From contig CANJID010000011.1 of assembly GCA_947474395.1 (NCBI GenBank), positions 1-64,000 of the forward strand: DNA of 64,000 nucleotides, given 5' to 3'. Of this stretch, positions 56,399 to 64,000 are shown piece after piece (the first letter of the stretch is position 1; every line of letters starts with the position of its first letter). The translations under genes were made by a program, and so were the position numbers. The notes under the pieces are model-generated. The model had not been told where the DNA came from and made no database searches. It saw only the letters and a list, made by a program, of their open reading frames with translations. Source of the DNA: Caulobacterales bacterium. Its GTDB lineage: Bacteria > Pseudomonadota > Alphaproteobacteria > Caulobacterales > Caulobacteraceae.

Positions 56399-57571
56399 TC
56401 ATTCTTCTTCGGCGCTCTTGCCGAGCTCCGCCTTCAGCAAGAAGGCGTTCTTCATCGCGACCATTTCGCCGCCCTTGAGGCCCTGCACGATCTCCGCGCG
56501 CCCACTGCTGCGTTGCCCGACGGTGACCGTCTGCACGCGGAATCCCTTGTCGGTCCGGACGAAGACCGCATCGCGACCCTCGACGGTTTGCACCGCCTCT
56601 TCAGGCACCACGATGCCCGTGGTGAGCGATTGCCGGGACGTGATCCTGGCCTTCACCAGCTGACCCGGCTGCAGACCGCTCGCCCCTCCGGTGAGCGACA
56701 GCACGACAGTCGCCGAACGAGTCTCCTCGCTCACCCCGGGGGTAACCGAGCGCACGACCGCTGTCCGGGGTTCGCCGTTAGCTTCCTCAACCACCGCCAG
56801 ATCGCCCGGACGGATGCGACGCGCGTCCGTCGCGGTTACCGCCGCCTCGATCTGGATCCGCGTCGGATCGGCAATGCGGAACAGTTCCGTTTCCGGTTGG
56901 ACGAACGCTCCAAGGTTGGCGGCCATGGCCGTGATGCGCCCGGTGATTGGACTGATCACCGCGACGTACCGGCCATCGCTTGAGACTGCCGCGGCGCTCG
57001 CCGCGCTCGACGCGCGTCGCGCTTCTGCTTCAGCCGCCGTGAGTGCTGCCTGCGCGGCCTCGTAATCTTGTCGGGGGGTGACCTTCTGCTCGTACAGCCG
57101 CTGCTCGCGGGCAAGCACCTTCCTGGCGAGGTCGGCTTTGGCCACGGCGACACTGCGGTCGGCCGAGATCTGCCCGGCTTCCCGGCTTTCGACGAGCGCG
57201 AGTGTTTCGCCGGCGCGAACCGGATCGCCGAGGCGCTTCGTGATGCGGGCCACAGAACCGGCGGCGCGCGCGGTCAGCACCGCCTGGCCGGTCGGTTCGG
57301 CCTCAACGGTCGCTTGGGCGGTGATCTCCGACGCCAATCCGCTAACCGCAACGGCCTGGACCTGAACGCCAGAGACGGTGAGGCGCTCAGGCCCCATGAC
57401 GAGGGCGTTAGCAGCGGGAGCGGCCGCCTCCTCCTTCGCTGCTTCGGCGGCCGGGGGAGCCTTACCGCTTGAGAACTTGGCCGCGGCGAAGCCGACGCCG
57501 AGGGCGACGACGACGGCGGCGCCCGAAAGGAGCCACTGCCGGTTGCTGCTTGAATAGGCTGTGCGAGGCAT
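56399..57571 (-). CDS. czcB: CzcB-type periplasmic adaptor
   Basis: This 390-residue membrane fusion protein has an N-terminal membrane anchor (WLLSGAAVVVALGVGFAAA), a lipoyl-type half (AAGSVARITKRLGDPVRAGETLALVES), a helical hairpin, the second half (ISPITGRITAMAANLGAFVQ) and a beta-barrel/membrane-proximal part. It connects the RND pump to the outer-membrane channel. No His-rich N-terminal metal-binding stretch is present. Its ATG overlaps the czcC stop by one base. Confidence 0.92.
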   Translation of the reverse strand: MPRTAYSSSNRQWLLSGAAVVVALGVGFAAAKFSSGKAPPAAEAAKEEAAAPAANALVMGPERLTVSGVQVQAVAVSGLASEITAQATVEAEPTGQAVLTARAAGSVARITKRLGDPVRAGETLALVESREAGQISADRSVAVAKADLARKVLAREQRLYEQKVTPRQDYEAAQAALTAAEAEARRASSAASAAAVSSDGRYVAVISPITGRITAMAANLGAFVQPETELFRIADPTRIQIEAAVTATDARRIRPGDLAVVEEANGEPRTAVVRSVTPGVSEETRSATVVLSLTGGASGLQPGQLVKARITSRQSLTTGIVVPEEAVQTVEGRDAVFVRTDKGFRVQTVTVGQRSSGRAEIVQGLKGGEMVAMKNAFLLKAELGKSAEEE

Positions 57572-58833
57572 CAGGAATCTCCCAGGGGGCGGCCTTGCAG
57601 CCGCGCTAGACCGGCTTCCGCGCGCAGGCGTGCGAGCTGAGCTTGAATGGTTTGTGACCGCGCGTCGGCCAGCGTCCGACGCGAGTTGATGAGTTCGACC
57701 AGGGAAGCCCTGCCGGCCTCGTAAGCTATGCGCGTTAGCCGGTAGGCTTCGTCGGCGGTGGCCTCGCCCTGCGTTGTCGCGACTACCCGCGACTGGGCTG
57801 CATCGACCTGGAAGAGCGCCGTGCGCAGTTCCGCTTCGGCGTCCAGACGCGCCGCGTTAAGCCGCGCTTCGGCTCCCTGCAGCTCCCCTTGCGCAGCGCT
57901 GATATTGCCGCGGTTCTGGTCGAACACGGGGATCGGAACCGAGACGCCCGCCACGAGGGCGACCGAATTGTCACCCGAGAATCGCCGCAGACCCGCCGAC
58001 ACCGTGACATCGGGAACCGCCCTGGTGCGTTCGACGCGCACTCTGCGAGCAGCGGCCTCCCGCTCCGCTTGAGCCGCGACCACTGCCGGGGTCCCCAACA
58101 CGTCGATCTCTCGCCGAGGAGCCGTCGGGCTGGCGATCGTCAGCAAGCTCTGGCTCAGGGAGGTCAAAGGCACGCTTGACCCGGCGAGCGCTGTCAGACG
58201 CGCGAAAGCCCCTACCCGCTCCGCCCTGGCCGCGTCGCCCGCCGCTTGGGCGCTCGTCACCGCCGCTTGCGCTTGCAGACTGCGCAACTCAGCTTCCTTG
58301 CCGGCCTCGACCAGGGCGCGAGCGACCCCCCGGTCGTCTTGGGCCAGGGTAAGTGTCTCTTCGGCGAGCATCACCTGCCGCTCGGCCGCCTCGGCAAGGG
58401 CATAGGCCTCGGCAAGGGCGAAGGCATAGTCCGCGCGGGACTGGGTCAACCGAGCGCGCGCCGCCTCGACGCCGGCCTGCCCGGCGGCCATCCGCGCCGA
58501 TCTCTTGCCGCCAAGCTCAAGCGCTTGGCCAACGGAGAAGGTCACCTGGGACTCGCGGAGCCCGCTGTAGGGACCGGAACCCGCGAAGTCCTCGAGCTCG
58601 ACCGACGCCGTCGGATTCGGGCGGGCCGCGGCCTGAAGCGACAGGCCTTCAGCCTGGCGAACCTGAGCCGCGGCTTCCGACAACCGGGGCGCTGCTGACT
58701 GCGCCTGGGCGAGCAGTTCCCGAAAGGGCGGAGCCGGCTCGGCCGCCGCGCCGCCGCACGACATAAGCGCGGCGAGGATCGCGGCCGCGCTCGCAGCCGC
58801 ATACCGCGACCGCGTACGAATGTTGAGTGCCAT
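57571..58833 (-). CDS. czcC: CzcC-type outer membrane channel (TolC family)
   Basis: This 420-residue protein has a signal peptide (ending SCGGAAAEP, with a possible lipid-Cys near residue 26) and two repeated helical halves of the TolC fold (ELLAQAQSAAPRLSEAAAQVRQAEG; SQSLLTIASPTAPRREIDVLG and VPIPVFDQNRGNISAAQGEL). It is the outer-membrane part of the tripartite metal pump. It is the second gene of the leftward operon, after the small Cys/His-rich protein. Confidence 0.92.
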   Translation of the reverse strand: MALNIRTRSRYAAASAAAILAALMSCGGAAAEPAPPFRELLAQAQSAAPRLSEAAAQVRQAEGLSLQAAARPNPTASVELEDFAGSGPYSGLRESQVTFSVGQALELGGKRSARMAAGQAGVEAARARLTQSRADYAFALAEAYALAEAAERQVMLAEETLTLAQDDRGVARALVEAGKEAELRSLQAQAAVTSAQAAGDAARAERVGAFARLTALAGSSVPLTSLSQSLLTIASPTAPRREIDVLGTPAVVAAQAEREAAARRVRVERTRAVPDVTVSAGLRRFSGDNSVALVAGVSVPIPVFDQNRGNISAAQGELQGAEARLNAARLDAEAELRTALFQVDAAQSRVVATTQGEATADEAYRLTRIAYEAGRASLVELINSRRTLADARSQTIQAQLARLRAEAGLARLQGRPLGDS

Positions 58834-58898
58834 GAAGTTGGTGATCTCCTAGGGTCCCGGATGGAAGAGCGGCGCCGTGGTCCGGCGCACATCTCACA

Positions 58899-59297
58899 TC
58901 AGGCCCTAGGTGGACGCTCCAGGAGCGAGGGGCGCGGAACCTGGCCCCACTGGTCGTTGATGACGGGCCACGCCGTCCGATCGATGCGCAGAACGATCGG
59001 CCTGGCCTGGGCCACAACCAGACATAAGGTGTGGGCCGCGCAGTGGCCCGAGCAGAGGCCTACATCAGGCTTTGCCGGGTTGCCGTGATCGTTCTGGGTT
59101 TGCTTTCCGTCGATCGGGCTCGAGACGGGAGCCGTCGAAACCGACGTACCTTCTGCGGCCGCGTGGGCCGCTGACGTCGTCGCCAACCCCCCGGAGATCG
59201 CGAAAATCGCCACGAACAACAGGATCAGGAGACGGCGCAAGGCGGCGGCGCGGGCGATCGCCGCGTCGGCCTGATTTTGATACGCCGCCCTTCTCAT
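58899..59297 (-). CDS. Small Cys/His-containing periplasmic protein (DUF2946-like)
   Basis: This 132-residue protein has an N-terminal membrane/signal segment (LRRLLILLFVAIFAISGGLATTSAAHAA) and a short mature part with CSGHCAAHTLC, a likely metal-binding site. Small proteins of this kind (DUF2946-like) often head metal resistance operons. It is the first gene behind the MerR-type promoter, 65 bases ahead of czcC. The family assignment is tentative because the protein is short. Confidence 0.6.
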   Translation of the reverse strand: MRRAAYQNQADAAIARAAALRRLLILLFVAIFAISGGLATTSAAHAAAEGTSVSTAPVSSPIDGKQTQNDHGNPAKPDVGLCSGHCAAHTLCLVVAQARPIVLRIDRTAWPVINDQWGQVPRPSLLERPPRA

Positions 59298-59414
59298 TGC
59301 GCTTCTTTTATATCGCCGCGGTGGTGTCGTGAATGCACCACCTTTATACGCACCTATGCCGTGCGCCCCTCATTTCCGACGTCCGGAATGGAAGGACACT
59401 GCAAGCAGGCAAAA

Positions 59415-59445
59415 AGCGTACATCCTCTAGTCGCTTGAGGATCAA
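59415..59445 (-). promoter_or_regulatory. MerR-type promoter and operator for the efflux operon
   Basis: On the minus strand, TTGATC (-35, 59440-59445) and TACGCT (-10, 59415-59420) are 19 bases apart, the long spacer of MerR-controlled promoters. The spacer carries a dyad, ATCCTCTAG (59422-59430) and CTTGAGGAT (59434-59442), pairing in 8 of 9 positions about a TCG centre. It points leftwards to the Cys/His protein and czcCBA, and lies 35-60 bases upstream of the divergent merR. Confidence 0.75.
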
Positions 59446-59479
59446 GGGCTAATTTTGGTCCGTTCTCACAGAGATTTCC

Positions 59480-59941
59480 ATGCCGTCCTTTTCGATCGGC
59501 AAGCTGGCCAAGGCCGCGAACGTCAAGGTTCCAACCATCCGCTTCTATGAGCAGATCGGATTGCTGCCGCTGGCCGACCGAACCGAAAGCGACCGACGGA
59601 TCTATTCTGACACCGCTGTCCAGCGCCTCACGTTCATCAAGCATGCCCGCCAGCTGGGCTTTCCCATTGAGGCGATCCGGACGTTGCTGGACCTCGCTGA
59701 GCACCCCGATCGGGCCTGCGACGACGCCAACGCGCTCGCGTCCGAGCAGCTTCAGGCGGTGGAAAACAAGATCGCTCAGCTCGAAGCCCTGCGTCGGGAA
59801 CTGCAGCGCATGCTCACGGCGGGCTGCGGTGGTCTTGCCGCCGATTGCCGGGTCATTGAAAGCTTGGCCGACCACCGGCTGTGCGCCCAGGACCATGCGC
59901 CGGCCGATCATACGCTGCCGCCGATGCCTGCCGGAACATGA
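59480..59941 (+). CDS. MerR-family heavy-metal-responsive regulator
   Basis: This 153-residue protein has the MerR HTH (SFSIGKLAKAANVKVPTIRFYEQIGLLP), a long dimer helix, and four Cys in the metal-binding part (C80, C116, C123, C135), a pattern like ZntR/CadR-type sensors of Zn, Cd or Pb. Metal binding would twist the 19-base spacer promoter beside it and turn on the efflux operon. The extra His-rich tail (CAQDHAPADHTLP) may add affinity. It is convergent with the second czcA, 35 bases away. Confidence 0.9.
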   Translation: MPSFSIGKLAKAANVKVPTIRFYEQIGLLPLADRTESDRRIYSDTAVQRLTFIKHARQLGFPIEAIRTLLDLAEHPDRACDDANALASEQLQAVENKIAQLEALRRELQRMLTAGCGGLAADCRVIESLADHRLCAQDHAPADHTLPPMPAGT

Positions 59942-59976
59942 GGAAACTCGCGCGCCAAGGGCTGACGCCTACTTAG

Positions 59977-62900
59977 TTAGTTCGGCCGCTCCTCCGTAAG
60001 CTCGTGGGTTAGCCCATCGGAGCCTGCAATTGGGCCGCCTGTTGGACGGGAGCGGCGACGGCGAAGAATCATCGCGCACACAGTGGGTAGGACCAAAAGG
60101 GTTAGGCCGGTCGAGGTGATCAGACCGCCGATCACGACCGTCGCCAAAGGCCTTTGGACCTCGGCCCCGGTTCCGTGCGCGATGGCCATGGGCACGAAGC
60201 CGAGGGAGGCCACCAGGGCGGTCATCAGCACGGGCCGCAGCCGTTCCATCGAGCCGTTGATCACGGCCATGTCCACGCCGTCGCCCATATCCAGCCTGCG
60301 TCGGAACGCGTTGATCAGGACCAGACCGTTGAGCACGGCCACGCCCGAGACAGCGATGAAGCCGACGGCTGCGGAGACTGAGAAGGGGATGCCGCGCATG
60401 GCGATGGCGAACACCCCGCCTGCGAGAGCCAGGGGCACAGCGGTGAAGACTGTGGCCGCCAAGGGGGCGCTACCGAGGGCTAGGTAGAGCATGGCGAAGA
60501 TCAGCACGAAGCAGATCGGCACCACCAGCGCGAGACGCTGGGTAGCCGCCTGCAGGTTTTGGTATTGACCGCCCCATTCGAGCCACGAGCCGGCCGGCAG
60601 CTTGACCTCCGCATCGATCCGCCGCTGCGCCTCAGAAACGAACGAGCCGAGGTCTCGGCCCCGCACATTGGCCTCCACGTAGATGCGGCGCTTGCCATTG
60701 TCCCGGCTGATCTCATTCAGGCCTTCCGTGAAATGGAAGGCCGCCAGTTCACGGAGCGGGACGGAGCCTCTCGGCGCGCCGTTCGTCTGAGGCAGCATCA
60801 CCGGCAGAGCGCCAAGAGCATCCAAGTCGTTGCGCTGGGCGCTCGGCAGGCGGACCACGATCTCGAACCGGCGGTCGCCCTCGAAGATCATCCCCGCCGG
60901 CCGGCCGCCAAGCGTCGTGGAGACAACGTCGGCCACGTCCTCGATGGTCAGGCCGTAGCGAGCGATCGCGTCGCGATCGAAGGCGATGTCGAAGGTCGGG
61001 AACCCGTGGGTCTGGGGCACACGTACGTCGGCGGCGCCCGGCACCTTTTTCAGCACGGCGGCGATTTGTTCGGCCGCGCCGCTCAGCTTGTCGAGATCGT
61101 CACCGTAGACTTTCACGGCCACGTCGCTGCGGACCCCGCCGATCAGCTCGTTGAATCGCATCTCGATGGGCTGGGTAACGTCGTAGGCGTTGCCGACGAT
61201 GGAGGCGGTCTTGGCCTCAATGCGCTTGATCACCTGGTCCTTGGTCGTCACCCCAGCGGGCCACTCGTTCTTTGGCTTGAGGATGATGTAGTTGTCCGAG
61301 GCGTTCGGAGGCATGGGATCGGCAGCGAGGCTCGCTGTCCCCGCCTTGGAATAGACCATCGACACTTCCGGTAGACTCATGACCGCCCGCTCGAGCGGCA
61401 GATCCATCGCGACCGACTGCTCGATAGACGTGGAAGGGATGCGCACGGAGGAGAGGTTCAGATTTTGCTCGTCCAGTGTCGGCATGAACTCCCGCCCGAT
61501 GAACATGAAGGTCACCAGGGCCAAAGCGAACACGCCGAGCGCGGCCGCGAGGAACGGAGCCGGCCGAGCCACGGCCCTGCGCAGCCACGGCTCGTAATGA
61601 CGCTTGGTCCAACGAATGGACGAAACCTCCGTCTCGGAGACCCGCCCCTTGACCAGGAGCGCCACCATGGCCGGGACGAATGTCAGGGACAGGACGAAGG
61701 CGCACGCCAGGGCCAGCATCAAGGTGATGACCATTGGGGAGAACATCTTGCCCTCGACGCCCTGGAAGGTCAGGCACGGGAGGAACACCAGGAAGATGAC
61801 GGCCTGGCCGTAGACCGTCGGCCGGACCATTTCCTGGGAGGACTGCACCACCTCCTCCAGCCGCTCGGGCGTCGTTAGCACCCTCCCCTCGAGGTGCTGG
61901 CGCTCTGCCAGGCGGCGCAGGCAGTTCTCGACGATGATCACCGCGCCGTCGATGATCAGGCCGAAGTCGAGCGCCCCCAGGCTCATCAGGTTGCCCGAAA
62001 TCTTCATGGCGTTCATGCCCGTGGCACTCATCAGCAGCGACAGCGGGATGACCAAAGTGGCGATGAGCGCCGCCCGCCAGTTGCCGAGCAGCAGGAAGAG
62101 GATGGCGATCACCAGCAAGGCGCCCTCGCCGAGGTTCCGGGCCACGGTGCTGATGGTGGCCACCACCAGCTGCGACCGGTCCAGGCTCGCGACGGCGGTC
62201 ACCCCGGTCGGAAGGGTCTTCTCGATCTCCTTGAGTTTCTGGCCCACGCCATGGGCCACGGTCCGGCTGTTTTCGCCGACCAGCATCAGGGCGCTGCCGA
62301 TCACGGTCTGGTAGCCGTTGCGGCTGGCGGCGCCGCGACGAAGCTCGCCGCCGACCTTCACGGTCGCCACGTCGCGCAAGGCGATCGGCACGCCCGCCCG
62401 CGTGGCGACAACCGCACGCGCGATCTCGTCCACCGTGCGGATGCGGGCGTCGGCTCGGACCAGGTAAGCCTCGCCGGATCGCTGAATGTAGTCGGCGCCG
62501 ACCGAGAGGTTGGCCTTCTTCATCGCTTCGGCGAGGTCAGTGTAGGAAAGCCCGAAGCCGGAGAGCTTCACAGCGTCCGGCTCGATCACATACTGCTTCA
62601 CGAACCCGCCGAGCGAATCCACGTCCGCGACACCCGGCACGGTGCGAAGCTGCGGCCGGACGATCCAGTCCTGCACGGTGCGCAGGTACGCGAGGCGCGC
62701 GATCTCGTCGGTGAGCCGCTCGCCGTCGTCGGTCAGGAAAGCGCCGTCGCTCTGCCAGCCGGGCTGTCCGTCGCGGACGGTCGCTCCCCGTCCGCCGGGG
62801 TGGGCGAACTCCACGCTGTAGTGAAACACCTCGCCAAGACCGGTCGAGACCGGACCCATCTGCGGCTCAACGCCGTCGGGCAGGTTGGGACGGGCCTGCG

Positions 62901-63243
62901 CCAGGCGCTCGGCGACCTGCTGACGCATGAAATAGAGGTTGGCGCTCTCCTTGAAGACCGCAGTGACCTGGCTGAAGCCGTTGCGTGAAAACGAACGGGT
63001 GCTTTCCACTCCGGCCAAGCCGGCGAGCGCCGTCTCGATCGGGAATGTGACGCGCTTTTCCACCTCGATCGGCCCGAGTGTCGGGATCACGGTGTTGATC
63101 TGAACTTGCTTGTTGGTGATGTCCGGGGTGACGTCGATGGGCAGGCGGGTCATCTGCCATGCGCCGAACACCGCCACCACGGCGGTGACGAAGACCACCA
63201 GCCAGCGAGCACGAACCGAAAAGGAAAGAATTTGGGCGATCAC
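59977..63243 (-). CDS. czcA: CzcA-type heavy-metal RND efflux pump (second copy)
   Basis: This 1088-residue protein is a full-length paralogue of the pump at 53125-56367, with DFGLIIDGAVIIVENCLRR in TM4, again the CzcA class. It has a GTG start at 63243 overlapping the stop of a small ORF as GTGA. No adaptor or outer-membrane gene follows it on its strand, and none lies upstream within the window, so it may share CzcB/CzcC from the other operon or use genes beyond base 64000. Regulation is not visible. Confidence 0.93.
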   Translation of the reverse strand: MIAQILSFSVRARWLVVFVTAVVAVFGAWQMTRLPIDVTPDITNKQVQINTVIPTLGPIEVEKRVTFPIETALAGLAGVESTRSFSRNGFSQVTAVFKESANLYFMRQQVAERLAQARPNLPDGVEPQMGPVSTGLGEVFHYSVEFAHPGGRGATVRDGQPGWQSDGAFLTDDGERLTDEIARLAYLRTVQDWIVRPQLRTVPGVADVDSLGGFVKQYVIEPDAVKLSGFGLSYTDLAEAMKKANLSVGADYIQRSGEAYLVRADARIRTVDEIARAVVATRAGVPIALRDVATVKVGGELRRGAASRNGYQTVIGSALMLVGENSRTVAHGVGQKLKEIEKTLPTGVTAVASLDRSQLVVATISTVARNLGEGALLVIAILFLLLGNWRAALIATLVIPLSLLMSATGMNAMKISGNLMSLGALDFGLIIDGAVIIVENCLRRLAERQHLEGRVLTTPERLEEVVQSSQEMVRPTVYGQAVIFLVFLPCLTFQGVEGKMFSPMVITLMLALACAFVLSLTFVPAMVALLVKGRVSETEVSSIRWTKRHYEPWLRRAVARPAPFLAAALGVFALALVTFMFIGREFMPTLDEQNLNLSSVRIPSTSIEQSVAMDLPLERAVMSLPEVSMVYSKAGTASLAADPMPPNASDNYIILKPKNEWPAGVTTKDQVIKRIEAKTASIVGNAYDVTQPIEMRFNELIGGVRSDVAVKVYGDDLDKLSGAAEQIAAVLKKVPGAADVRVPQTHGFPTFDIAFDRDAIARYGLTIEDVADVVSTTLGGRPAGMIFEGDRRFEIVVRLPSAQRNDLDALGALPVMLPQTNGAPRGSVPLRELAAFHFTEGLNEISRDNGKRRIYVEANVRGRDLGSFVSEAQRRIDAEVKLPAGSWLEWGGQYQNLQAATQRLALVVPICFVLIFAMLYLALGSAPLAATVFTAVPLALAGGVFAIAMRGIPFSVSAAVGFIAVSGVAVLNGLVLINAFRRRLDMGDGVDMAVINGSMERLRPVLMTALVASLGFVPMAIAHGTGAEVQRPLATVVIGGLITSTGLTLLVLPTVCAMILRRRRSRPTGGPIAGSDGLTHELTEERPN

Positions 63244-63353
63244 GCTTCGACCCTAGGGCGCCGTGCCATGAGCCCGCCCAACGGAAGATCCGAAGCCGCG
63301 TTGGCCGGCGCCGCAACACCACCCGCGCCTTTCGGCCGCGAAGACAAACCCAT
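63240..63353 (-). CDS. 37-residue ORF overlapping the second czcA
   Basis: ATG 63353 has AAAGGA upstream, and the frame (MGLSSRPKGAGGVAAPANAAS...) runs 37 codons to a TGA that overlaps the GTG start of the RND gene by four bases, the hallmark of coupled translation. It has no recognisable domain. It could be a coupling leader or a truncated end of a lost gene. Confidence 0.45.
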   Translation of the reverse strand: MGLSSRPKGAGGVAAPANAASDLPLGGLMARRPRVEA

Positions 63354-63787
63354 CTCGATCAGTCCTTTCGCGGCGCACTGTCTTTAGGCTTATACGCAGC
63401 TCGGCAGGTTGGCCCCGATCCAAAAGTGTCATTGGGCGGTCCGGCGACGTACTAGTCGATGAAACGCACTGCGAGGAGATGCAGACGACAAACTTTGATC
63501 GCTTGCCTGTCCGCTTTCAGTGAAGACGCCACGTCGACGCCGAAGCCATCGGCTCGTTGGAAGCGCGGTTGGCGTTGTAGAAAGCTCGGCCGCTGAGCTG
63601 CAAGGCCATACGCTCGGGCGCCTCTTCGAAATGCATGCTGGCTCGATGCCGCTCAGTGATGAATGGGCCCGAGCTTGAGCCAAAAGGAAAAGGGCGGCCT
63701 CTGGTCCTTCGATAATCAACTCTCCCCTCCCGACTTGCGCGGTCCGTCGCACCGCGCCATGGTCGGTCGGTTAGCGAGGAGGCTTAT
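63354..63787. other. Intergenic region upstream of the second efflux gene set
   Basis: About 430 bases without a gene I can support. One leftward frame (63429-63752, 107 codons) has no ribosome binding site and an unlikely composition. The stretch is divergent and must hold the promoter for the leftward ORF/RND pair and possibly for the rightward fragment at the edge. Confidence 0.4.
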
Positions 63788-64000
63788 CTGCCCAACGCCT
63801 CAACCCTGTTGGCCTTCCTGGCGGCGATCATGCTTATGGTCGCTGGCGTGCCCGGTGTTGCTTCGGCGACACCCTGCAATCCGTGTCCGGCCGACTGCGC
63901 CATCATGCAGGGAGACGCCGCCGGGCCAGCCATGGACCATCACGGCAAGGCGTCTAGTCCGGCTGGGCAGCCGGACAATCCCTGCAAGTCCGGTATGGCC
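63788..64000 (+). CDS. Cys/His-rich secreted protein, 3' end beyond the window
   Basis: Opening from a CTG at 63788, five bases after a strong GAGGAGG, the frame reads PNASTLLAFLAAIMLMVAG then VPGVASATPCNPCPADCAIMQ, a clear signal peptide followed by a Cys-rich mature part and MDHHGK. An ATG at 63830 inside the signal segment is an alternative but would cut the signal short. It resembles the small metal-related protein at 58899-59297 in layout. The gene continues past base 64000. Confidence 0.5.
   Translation, partial: MPNASTLLAFLAAIMLMVAGVPGVASATPCNPCPADCAIMQGDAAGPAMDHHGKASSPAGQPDNPCKSGMA

Noticed and set aside
63429-63752. A 107-codon leftward frame upstream of the second pump
   Set aside because: No ribosome binding site, Ser/Arg-rich composition and no recognisable feature.

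Overview
The window is high-GC DNA from an alphaproteobacterium of the Caulobacterales, most likely a Phenylobacterium or Caulobacter relative. The reasons are: a large secreted protein whose N-terminus closely resembles the Caulobacter S-layer protein RsaA, its type I secretion apparatus lying next to GDP-perosamine O-antigen genes, a CpdR-type cell-cycle response regulator, and a Pho-box-controlled pst operon. Start codons are often GTG or TTG, and genes in operons often overlap by 1 or 4 bases.

Left part (1-3.6 kb): the start of a phosphate transporter operon read leftwards (pstC, then pstA cut by the window edge), preceded by a clear Pho box and a 20-residue leader-like ORF, then a hybrid sensor kinase. 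From 3.7 to 7.3 kb lie the four dTDP-rhamnose genes (rfbC, rfbD, rfbB, rfbA), and from 7.3 to 8.9 kb the two-part ABC exporter for O-antigen (Wzt/Wzm type). A DUF3604 - peptidyl-prolyl isomerase - HupE/UreJ cassette follows (9.3-13.1 kb). From 13 to 18.8 kb, read leftwards, are gmd, a perosamine N-acetyltransferase, the perosamine aminotransferase, two related glycosyltransferases and a methyltransferase. The S-layer export system (HlyD-type adaptor, ABC ATPase, TolC-type outer membrane protein) occupies 18.9-23.9 kb. The S-layer protein itself is at 27.4-30.6 kb with a strong terminator behind it, and it is divergent from a small XRE regulator and a 512-residue unknown protein. A further glycan block (FkbM methyltransferase, two glycosyltransferases, a methyltransferase) ends at 37.4 kb. 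These parts fit one purpose: making an O-polysaccharide and exporting and anchoring an S-layer on it.

The middle (37.4-40.4 kb) is housekeeping: ada, tRNA-Val(GAC), cpdR, an N-formylglutamate amidohydrolase and tRNA-Ser(CGA). Directly after the tRNA-Ser comes an accessory region (about 40.4-51.4 kb): an iterated-repeat and AT-rich stretch, a large serine recombinase, DUF2924, a ParB-like/DNA methylase fusion, DUF5681, a lone restriction-enzyme-like nuclease, a possible MITE, and a tight four-gene operon of an unknown 187-residue protein, a QueC-like PP-loop enzyme, an XRE/ImmA-IrrE metallopeptidase and a PIN nuclease. That operon, with stacked palindromes in its upstream region, is the best candidate for an undescribed (probably defence or stress) system.

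The right part (51.5-64 kb) is a heavy-metal resistance region: a leftward operon (Cys/His-rich small protein, czcC, czcB, czcA, DUF190, an unknown protein, a cytochrome c lipoprotein) with a MerR-type promoter, a divergent merR gene, and a second CzcA-type pump preceded by a 37-residue overlapping ORF. All functions are inferred from reading the sequence and translations; no database search was possible.
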